From assembly GCA_030590405.1 (NCBI GenBank), contig JAUUYO010000149.1, forward strand, positions 1 to 8,675: a stretch of 8,675 bases of DNA, in the 5' to 3' direction. Positions within the stretch are counted from its first letter, which is position 1. Every line of letters begins with the position of its first letter. This DNA is from Kangiellaceae bacterium. Its GTDB lineage: Bacteria > Pseudomonadota > Gammaproteobacteria > Enterobacterales > Kangiellaceae. Made by a program: the position numbers and the translations under genes. The notes under the pieces were generated by a model that ran no database searches, was not told the origin of the DNA, and saw only the letters and a program-made list of their open reading frames with translations. This document shows positions 1 through 4,765 of the stretch, piece by piece.

Positions 1-123
1 CATCGCGAGTTTGAGTTTTTGTTTGGATATTTTGGGGCAATTTTGAGAGAGTAACTCGATCACCTTTATACTGTCTTCATCGACAAAAAGATGCTTTTCA
101 ATAATTTGGTTTAAAGGTTCCAT
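1..123 (-). CDS. 5' end of an unidentified gene, possibly an RluA-type pseudouridine synthase (partial)
   Basis: Only the first 41 codons are inside the window; the gene runs off at base 1. The visible protein starts MEPLNQIIEK and continues through a VIELLSQNCPKISKQKLKLA stretch. That segment resembles the small S4-like N-terminal region of some RluA-family pseudouridine synthases, where a short helix is followed by 'ISKQ.LK.AM'. This is a resemblance from memory over a short segment and is not proof. The ATG at 123 is the only ATG in this frame. The frame stays open upstream to a TAG at 189-187, running through the hairpin repeat at 161-186. No convincing Shine-Dalgarno precedes the ATG, so a rarer upstream start such as ATA cannot be excluded. 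It lies 83 bp downstream of erpA on the same strand and may be co-transcribed with it. In Pseudomonas I would expect anmK here; this N-terminus does not look like AnmK. Confidence 0.45.
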   Translation of the reverse strand, partial: MEPLNQIIEKHLFVDEDSIKVIELLSQNCPKISKQKLKLAM

Positions 124-158
124 ATCATCTAAAATCTGAATTTGTAGATGTTTCGGTA

Positions 159-193
159 TCGGTGGATTACGCTGCGCTAATCCACCCTACGAA
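159..193. repeat. Interspersed hairpin repeat (GGTGGATTA...TAATCCACC)
   Basis: A perfect 9-bp inverted repeat, GGTGGATTA (161-169) and TAATCCACC (178-186), flanks an 8-base loop CGCTGCGC. Read on the minus strand the core is GTAGGGTGGATTA-GCGCAGCG-TAATCCACC. I recognise this as a type of short palindromic repeat scattered through intergenic regions of many proteobacterial genomes. It lies between erpA and the next minus-strand gene. There is no T-run after either arm, so a standard intrinsic terminator is unlikely. It could still fold in mRNA and affect 3' stability of the erpA transcript. Confidence 0.7.
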
Positions 194-206
194 TACAATA
201 AAAAGA

Positions 207-575
207 TTAAATCGAAAAAGAAGAGCCACATCCGCAGGTCGTAGTCGCGTTGGGGTTTTCAACCACAAACCGAGAGCCATCTAAATCTTCTTTATAATCA
301 ACCTTCGAACCCACCAGATATTGAAAACTCAGCGCATCGACCAATAGCCTGACACCATCCTTTTCGATCACCATATCATCTTCGTTTTGCTCTTCTTCAA
401 AGGCAAAACCATATTGAAACCCCGAACAACCGCCACCAGTCACATAAGCGCGCAATTTCAAATCGGGATTTTCTTCTTCGGTGATCAGTTCTTTTGCTTT
501 GGCGCTAGCCGCCTGGGTGAAAATAATGGGGCTAGCTTTGGCAACTCCTGAACCGCTATTGGAGTTTTCTGACAT
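207..575 (-). CDS. erpA: Iron-sulfur cluster insertion protein ErpA (A-type carrier)
   Basis: This is an A-type Fe-S carrier of the HesB/IscA family, 122 residues against 114 for E. coli ErpA. It accepts clusters from the Isc or Suf scaffold and passes them to apo-targets in the cytoplasm. The three ligand cysteines are visible: one in GGGCSGFQYGF near the middle, and two in the C-terminal TTTCGCGSSFSI. LRAYVTGGGCSGF and GSRFVVENPNA are typical of ErpA rather than IscA or SufA. The ATG at 575 is preferred over an upstream in-frame TTG at 587, because a GAGAA Shine-Dalgarno-like sequence sits just before the ATG and would overlap the TTG start. The variable Ser/Asn-rich N-terminus (SENSNSGSG) is probably a flexible tail. 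The gene follows the bactofilin gene by 28 bp and is likely in one transcript with it. No IscR-type operator was recognised. Confidence 0.93.
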   Translation of the reverse strand: MSENSNSGSGVAKASPIIFTQAASAKAKELITEEENPDLKLRAYVTGGGCSGFQYGFAFEEEQNEDDMVIEKDGVRLLVDALSFQYLVGSKVDYKEDLDGSRFVVENPNATTTCGCGSSFSI

Positions 576-603
576 GGTATTTCTCAACTAATTCGATAAA
601 TGC

Positions 604-1095
604 TTAATCTTTGAGCATTTTATCATTGTCTAAAGCGGAAGTGTTATCTTTCTTTGTTTGCTCGACCTTTGTTTTCTCGACTCCATGATGACCCAATAGT
701 TTTTGCTTTTCCACGGTATGCAGCATTTGCCCATTCACCTCCGCGCCCATAGCCATTTCAATCAATTTATAATACACATTACCCTCAACCCTCGAATCGG
801 ACATTAATTCGACGTGCTCCAGAGCATGTACATCACCTTTAACTCGCCCAAGAATCATGATATGAGGGACGTTTATCTCACCTTCAACATAACCATTAGT
901 CCCGATCGTTAGTAGTGAATTTTCCACTTCTTCTGCCGAAATATCGCCCTTCACATGGCCATCCACATACAACACACCAGTAAAATTAATATCACCAGTG
1001 ATTTTGGTCTGTTTGCAGATTAACGTATCTGCCGCGCCCGCTTTTGCTTTGGGCGAGTTTTGTTTCTTGGACCCTTTATTTCTATTACCGAACAT
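604..1095 (-). CDS. Bactofilin family polymer-forming protein
   Basis: The 163-residue protein matches the bactofilin (DUF583/CcmA-like) family. These proteins form nucleotide-free filaments at the inner membrane and act as scaffolds in cell shape, wall synthesis or polar organisation. A charged, Lys-rich N-terminal tail (about residues 1-22) precedes a repetitive beta-helix core (about 24-125). Its rungs show the short hydrophobic-Gly-acidic pattern: TKITGDINFTG, VDGHVKGDIS, GYVEGEINV, GRVKGDVHA, SRVEGNVYY and GAEVNGQML. The C-terminal tail (about 126-163) is Lys/Glu rich and probably disordered. The start overlaps the last 11 bases of the upstream DUF6776-like gene, which suggests translational coupling. 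A strong AGGAGAG ribosome binding site (1110-1104) lies inside that gene's last codons. The specific cellular task cannot be told from sequence. Confidence 0.9.
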   Translation of the reverse strand: MFGNRNKGSKKQNSPKAKAGAADTLICKQTKITGDINFTGVLYVDGHVKGDISAEEVENSLLTIGTNGYVEGEINVPHIMILGRVKGDVHALEHVELMSDSRVEGNVYYKLIEMAMGAEVNGQMLHTVEKQKLLGHHGVEKTKVEQTKKDNTSALDNDKMLKD

Positions 1096-1813
1096 AATTT
1101 TGGCTCTCCTCAGGTTGCCAGATCATCTGTTTTTCTGCCTTTTGGTTTTTCCTTAGTCCCTTGGTTCGCGCTGCTATAGTCAACTTATTTACCTCAAATC
1201 CTGATGGTAAATTGATAAATCCTTGTATGTTCTGGAAATACTTGAATTGGAACTGAAAATGTTTTGAATTAAAAGTGCCTAGTTCACGAAAATCATATTC
1301 TGTGTTTTTACCATTCAAAAGTCCAGTAAGGCGCAAAACTATATCACCCTTTAAAAATTGGGATTGCTTACCCGCTTGGATCAATGTCAATCTAAAGTGA
1401 AATTCATCCTGTTTATCGGTTTTTGACACTTTTAATGAGTCGATGGTCAATCCTTTCTGATCCCGCTCCGGAGCCATAATATTACGATAAAACTTAAGTT
1501 CCTCTTCTAAGTCATTCTGGACTTGTTGCATATTCTTGACGCTATTGACCAGCTCCTGATTGGACTGGTTGTCAACCTGCGAGGATTGCTTTTGCATCAC
1601 CAGACTCTCCGAAGCCCTGCCTAAAGCATCCTGAGTGTCCGCCAATCGTTGTTGCGATTTTTCCAGATCGTCCTTGGTCGAGGCTAAATCGGCTAACGCT
1701 AAATAACGTCCGGCGATGTAAGTTACAACAAATAACAACAGCAATGAAAATACTGCGGTCAGGTACCAGAGGCGAGATTTTTGCTGTTTTATAACTAAGC
1801 TGGATTGATTCAT
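1085..1813 (-). CDS. Membrane-anchored coiled-coil protein (DUF6776-like)
   Basis: The 242-residue protein has no known enzymatic motif. A basic N-terminus (residues 1-14) is followed by one transmembrane segment (about 15-38, rich in L, V and F), so it should be a type II inner-membrane protein. Residues about 42-110 are Gln/Glu/Lys/Leu-rich and look like a coiled coil. Residues about 115-235 form a likely beta-rich periplasmic domain (DEFHFRLTLIQAG, KGDIVLRLTG, HFQFQFKYFQNIQGFINLPSGF). Length, layout and position just before bactofilin and erpA match the family now labelled DUF6776, for example next to the PA0664-PA0665 genes of Pseudomonas; that assignment is from memory. It is the first gene of the minus-strand block and overlaps the bactofilin start by 11 bp, so the two products may act together. 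No strong Shine-Dalgarno precedes the ATG. Confidence 0.8.
   Translation of the reverse strand: MNQSSLVIKQQKSRLWYLTAVFSLLLLFVVTYIAGRYLALADLASTKDDLEKSQQRLADTQDALGRASESLVMQKQSSQVDNQSNQELVNSVKNMQQVQNDLEEELKFYRNIMAPERDQKGLTIDSLKVSKTDKQDEFHFRLTLIQAGKQSQFLKGDIVLRLTGLLNGKNTEYDFRELGTFNSKHFQFQFKYFQNIQGFINLPSGFEVNKLTIAARTKGLRKNQKAEKQMIWQPEESQNYVR
1104..1110 (-). promoter_or_regulatory. Ribosome binding site of the bactofilin gene, inside the upstream gene
   Basis: AGGAGAG on the minus strand lies 8 bases before the bactofilin ATG (1095). It is embedded in the codons for Pro-Glu-Glu-Ser near the C-terminus of the DUF6776-like protein. It fixes the bactofilin start and implies that ribosomes finishing the upstream gene pass over the site. 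Confidence 0.8.
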
Positions 1814-1975
1814 TGTGGCTATTTATAATTAATTATGGTCTATGCCAGTTTGGCTGTTAGCGCAGTTTAGCTTAAATCGCCTGCCAAATCATTGGCACCA
1901 TCGATTAAATTAGCCGCATCATAACAACATATTCCGTTATACTGAAACCATTCATTAACCAATTTCAACAATACA
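1814..1975. promoter_or_regulatory. Divergent promoter region with a TGCCAA-N4-TTGGCA dyad
   Basis: This 162-bp gap separates the minus-strand DUF6776-bactofilin-erpA block from the plus-strand exported-protein gene, so it must hold both promoters. Near the plus-strand gene TATACT (1938-1943) is a plausible -10, about 33 bp before the ATG, but no good -35 precedes it. On the minus-strand side the AT-rich perfect palindrome ATAATTAATTAT (1825-1836) overlaps the likely -10 zone. In the middle lies a perfect 6-bp dyad, TGCCAA (1882-1887) and TTGGCA (1892-1897). A shorter GCCAGTTTGGC occurs about 30 bp away. A shared operator is possible, but none was identified. Confidence 0.45.
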
Positions 1976-2404
1976 ATGTCATCTTGTCCAGCCAAAACTC
2001 TTTTAACCATTTGCATATCTCTCGTCTGTTTGTTGTTATCGCCGCCAGGTCAGGCTTTTTTATCGAACGAAGTCTATCGGGCGATGGATGAGGCGAATGC
2101 CTGCGGTCAAGCCCATCAGAATGACATCTACAGCGAATGTATGCAGATCAATTATGAAAAGTTAAAAAAGAACATCCTGAACAAAATCCAACAACAAACG
2201 CAAAATAATGACTCCGGTAAAAAGCAAGAGCAGCTAAAAAATATCGAGAACAAGATCAAATTAAATCAAAAACGCTGTGCAAATGAAAAATCCCGATCCG
2301 GCGATAACATGAATGGCGAGCGCCGCTATGCCTATTGTTTATATGAAAATATGTTAGAAGTATTAATCAATGTTGAGCGAAACATACAGATTTATGCACG
2401 CTAG
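1976..2404 (+). CDS. Small exported four-cysteine protein (distantly LprI/DUF1311-like?)
   Basis: The 142-residue protein has a clear Sec signal peptide. Lys7 is followed by a hydrophobic core TICISLVCLLL (11-21) and a likely signal peptidase I site after PGQA (Ala27). The mature part of about 115 residues is helical and Lys/Asn/Gln rich. It has exactly four cysteines, at 43, 55, 101 and 121, which suggests two disulfides in the periplasm. The spacing ACGQ...SECMQINYEKLKKNI and KRC...YAYCLYENMLEVLINVERN recalls the Cys pattern of LprI-type lysozyme inhibitor domains (DUF1311). Conserved residues are too few to assign it, so function is unknown. The ATG has no obvious Shine-Dalgarno, but it directly precedes the signal peptide and no other in-frame start fits. 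The gene stands alone. Confidence 0.75.
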   Translation: MSSCPAKTLLTICISLVCLLLSPPGQAFLSNEVYRAMDEANACGQAHQNDIYSECMQINYEKLKKNILNKIQQQTQNNDSGKKQEQLKNIENKIKLNQKRCANEKSRSGDNMNGERRYAYCLYENMLEVLINVERNIQIYAR

Positions 2405-2410
2405 TTGACT

Positions 2411-2505
2411 CAAACAGCTATAATCGCCCCAAATAACTATAATCGATCCAAATAACTACCATCGGCTCAAACAAGCTATCCGGACTAAAATAATCACTAT
2501 AACTT
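2411..2505. repeat. Five-unit degenerate tandem repeat, exact 19-bp period
   Basis: Units start at 2411, 2430, 2449, 2468 and 2487: CAAACAGCTATAATCGCCC, CAAATAACTATAATCGATC, CAAATAACTACCATCGGCT, CAAACAAGCTATCCGGACT and a weak AAAATAATCACTATAACTT. The rough consensus is CAAATAACTATAATCGNCY. The spacing is exactly 19 bp with no indels, while units diverge increasingly toward the right. The array begins 7 bp after the stop codon of the exported-protein gene. It has no spacers, so it is not CRISPR. It is best read as an ageing minisatellite, though a regularly spaced protein-binding array is possible. Confidence 0.75.
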
Positions 2506-2563
2506 CACATATTTGCTCGAATTATTTGTCTTTTTTATCAATAGGTTATATCCTGTTTTTAAA

Positions 2564-2623
2564 GTGGTTTAGCCAAAAACCCAAGATTTGCGGGTTTTGG
2601 CAATAATATCCATGAAAAACCAC
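2564..2623. other. Nested intergenic hairpin in the 2405-2749 gap
   Basis: An inner stem GCCAAAAACCC (2572-2582) pairs with GGGTTTTGGC (2592-2601), 10 pairs with one bulged A, around a 9-base loop. An outer 7-bp arm GTGGTTT (2564-2570) pairs with AAACCAC (2617-2623). An A-run follows the right arm on the plus strand, and T-rich DNA precedes the left arm. A leftward transcript would therefore see a stem then T-rich sequence, whereas a rightward one would not. It could be a weak terminator, a structured RNA or a mobile-element remnant. I see no gene in this 345-bp gap. Confidence 0.45.
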
Positions 2624-2651
2624 AAAAAATTTCCTGCGTAGCAACTTTAAC

Positions 2652-2665
2652 CTGGATTAATCCAG
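2652..2665. promoter_or_regulatory. Perfect 14-bp palindrome upstream of the ClC gene
   Basis: CTGGATTAATCCAG is self-complementary over all 14 bases and ends 84 bp before the ClC start codon. The size and position suit an operator for a dimeric regulator, but no family can be named. No strong promoter was recognised between it and the gene. The best pair is TTGATT (2708-2713) and TAATAC (2730-2735) with a 16-bp spacer, and the -10 of that pair is poor. Confidence 0.35.
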
Positions 2666-2749
2666 ACTTAATAACTGACGCTTAAACCTGAAACTTTGCG
2701 CAATGATTTGATTGCTCTCAGTTAAAAAATAATACCCTGATATCACACG

Positions 2750-4525
2750 ATGCCGTTTTTTGAATCCATACGCATAAGACTTGGCAGCTTAGATGCTCTG
2801 CCAGTGCTCGCTGCTTTAGGATTTATCAGCGGCATTTTAGCCGGTGGGGTGATCGTATTATTCAGATTATTTATCGAAAGCGGTTTTATCCTTTGGCATA
2901 CCGGCGACTCAACAGGCGATTTTGAATCAGCCCCTTGGTGGTTTCGACTGGCTTTACCCACATTGGGCGGTATTCTGGTTGGGTTTATTTTACATAAAGT
3001 CGGCAAGCATTATCGCCAGGTCGGAGTAGGTCATGTTCTTGAAAGAATGACTTTTCACCAGGGCTATCTCAATTGGCGTAACGCGTTGGTTCAATTTTTG
3101 ATTGGTGGTTTAACCATAGCAACTGGCCAATCGGTTGGTAAAGAAGGCCCCGGTATTCATTTAGGCTCAGCATCCGGTAGTTGGCTGGGCCAACGGATGA
3201 AACTACCGAATAACAGCATTCGCATCCTGGTAGGTTGTGGCACCGCAGCGGCGATTTCGGCCAGTTTTAATACTCCGTTGGCCGGGGTAATTTTTGCCAT
3301 GGAAGTGGTAATGATGGAATATACCGTAAGTAGTTTTATTCCACTGATTTTATCCTCGGTGTCTGCGGCGATTTTATCGCGGATTGTATTTGGCAATAAC
3401 ATCGCCTTTATCGTACCCTCTCTCGATCTCCAGTCGCTCTGGGAAATTCCTTATTTTATTTTACTCGGGTTAGTGATTGGTACAATTGCTAGCCTTTTTA
3501 TCAAAGGCACGACTCTGGTAAGTGCCAAAGCAAGTAAATTGTCTACCTGGCTAAAATGTAGTATAGCCGGAACAGGCGTTGGGATATTGGCTCTGGCAGC
3601 CCCCCAAATTATGGGGATCGGCTATGATACGGTCAACTCAGCGCTGCATGGCAATTTAACCTTACAGATATTGGCGATTGCATTTGTTGGCAAACTATTA
3701 GCGACAATCCTCTGTTCCGGTCTTTCATTACCCGGTGGAGCCATTGGCCCCAGCATGTTTATCGGCGCAATGGTTGGCGGAATTATTGGCTCAATCGGCG
3801 CGATGATATTGCCAGAATATGCCTCCGAATATGCCTTTTATTCAATGGTCGGAATGGCAAGCATGATGAGCGCTATTCTGCAAGCTCCATTAACTGCACT
3901 GATGACTCTATTGGAGTTGACTAACAACCCTAATGTTCTATTGCCCGGAATGATCGCTGTGGTGATCAGTAACTTGGTGGTCTCTCAGGTATTTAAACAA
4001 TCCTCTATTTTCCATTCTCAGTTAAGAGCAAAAGGATTAGATCTGCGGATCAATCCGTTATCGCAGTATTTACGCAGTGTTGGTGTTGCGGGCTTAATGG
4101 AAAGGAAATTAGTCGTACAGGAAAAATTTATCAGCTTTCAGGCGGCTGAAAAATTATTGGAAAATGTACCTAAATGGATATTGGTAAGGCAAGATCAAGT
4201 TCCCACTTCTCTATTAGCCGCTAACGACCTCGCCCGTTTCGTTCTGGAGCTAAAAGAGCGACAAACGGTCAAAGATGCTGAAGAAAATGAGAGTATCGCT
4301 CGCCCGATAGAAAAAGATATCGATTTGTTAGCCATCCCCGCCGATCGGCAAGATGTGGCATCGGTTTATCTACAGGCTAATCTGGAAGAGGCACTGGATA
4401 CTATGGAACGCGAGAATGTTGACGCCATTTATATTTTCAGAACAACCTCAACGACAGAGGATAAAATCTACGGCATTTTAACCAAAGAGCAAATCGAGTC
4501 GCATTATAGTTATAAAACCAAATAA
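2750..4525 (+). CDS. ClC-family chloride channel/transporter with C-terminal CBS-like region
   Basis: The 591-residue inner-membrane protein carries chloride or similar anions. The ClC core spans about residues 15-425 with many hydrophobic helices. The filter motif GKEGP (130-134) keeps the gating glutamate Glu132, and LPGGAIGPSMFIGA (327-340) matches the GIFAP region. The first filter motif, usually GSGIP, is GVGHV (92-96). ASFNTPLAGVIFAMEVVMMEY (about 171-191) aligns Glu185 with E. coli ClC Glu202, and Val186 with the internal proton glutamate Glu203. The central tyrosine position appears to be Phe421. Residues about 430-585 form two degenerate CBS-like segments separated by a charged linker. 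This sequence type, including GVxHV and MEVVMMEYT, is familiar from gammaproteobacterial ClC proteins, so these are subfamily traits. Val at the proton site suggests a channel-like mode, as in animal ClC channels, but that is inference. The start has no clear Shine-Dalgarno. The gene appears to be monocistronic. Confidence 0.92.
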   Translation: MPFFESIRIRLGSLDALPVLAALGFISGILAGGVIVLFRLFIESGFILWHTGDSTGDFESAPWWFRLALPTLGGILVGFILHKVGKHYRQVGVGHVLERMTFHQGYLNWRNALVQFLIGGLTIATGQSVGKEGPGIHLGSASGSWLGQRMKLPNNSIRILVGCGTAAAISASFNTPLAGVIFAMEVVMMEYTVSSFIPLILSSVSAAILSRIVFGNNIAFIVPSLDLQSLWEIPYFILLGLVIGTIASLFIKGTTLVSAKASKLSTWLKCSIAGTGVGILALAAPQIMGIGYDTVNSALHGNLTLQILAIAFVGKLLATILCSGLSLPGGAIGPSMFIGAMVGGIIGSIGAMILPEYASEYAFYSMVGMASMMSAILQAPLTALMTLLELTNNPNVLLPGMIAVVISNLVVSQVFKQSSIFHSQLRAKGLDLRINPLSQYLRSVGVAGLMERKLVVQEKFISFQAAEKLLENVPKWILVRQDQVPTSLLAANDLARFVLELKERQTVKDAEENESIARPIEKDIDLLAIPADRQDVASVYLQANLEEALDTMERENVDAIYIFRTTSTTEDKIYGILTKEQIESHYSYKTK

Positions 4526-4556
4526 CTCAAAAAGAAACAGATTAAAAACCAGAATA

Positions 4557-4678
4557 GGGGCTGTTGATCTTTCATAGTTCATCACTGTTGCGGGTTAAAA
4601 TGCCGTCAATTTAGGCGCGACGAATGTAGTTTGGTTATAAGCAAATAGCTAGAAATTATTTTATAGATCACCAGTAGT
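4557..4678. mobile_element. Probable decayed miniature inverted-repeat element
   Basis: The left end GGGGCTGTTGATCTTT (4557-4572) and the right end ATAGATCACCAG (4663-4674) are imperfect inverted repeats. CTGTTGATCTTT matches the reverse complement of the right end at 10 of 12 positions, and the ends enclose about 114-122 bp. The interior (GCGGGTTAAAATG, TTTAGGCGCGACGAATG, TAGTTTGG) has no coding potential. It resembles, from memory, an interspersed non-coding element in marine gammaproteobacteria. No target duplication is clear. It fills most of the 240-bp gap between the ClC gene and the cysteine synthase gene. Confidence 0.45.
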
Positions 4679-4723
4679 GAGTTCTAATGTGCGAATGCTT
4701 TACTGATCGCAAACTGCTCCTGC

Positions 4724-4757
4724 CTGGTAATTAACCAGTCATAATCTTTATAAAGAG
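4724..4757 (+). promoter_or_regulatory. Likely promoter-proximal region of the cysteine synthase gene
   Basis: An imperfect dyad CTGGT-AATTA-ACCAG (4724-4738) abuts CATAAT (4740-4745), the best -10 candidate. No convincing -35 is found at 16-18 bp. A GAGA ribosome-binding sequence (4754-4757) lies 8 bases before the ATG at 4766. The dyad over the presumed -35/-10 spacer could be an operator, but this is weak. Confidence 0.3.
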
Positions 4758-4765
4758 ATAGATGA

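Noticed and set aside
161..186. Intrinsic terminator after erpA
   Set aside because: The stem is perfect but no T-run follows on the minus strand, and the sequence matches an interspersed repeat type.
576..587. TTG start for ErpA giving four extra N-terminal residues (MRNT)
   Set aside because: The GAGAA ribosome-binding sequence lies within those codons and is correctly placed for the ATG at 575.
2411..2505. CRISPR array
   Set aside because: The units are contiguous with no spacers, are degenerate, and no cas genes are nearby.
2612..2641. Short frame starting ATG AAA AAC in the 2405-2749 gap
   Set aside because: It is only nine codons, has no ribosome-binding sequence, and its start lies within the outer arm of the hairpin.
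2743..3402. Minus-strand frames of 87 and 81 residues within the ClC gene
   Set aside because: They are antisense shadows of a conserved membrane protein, with no ribosome-binding sequence or recognisable motif.
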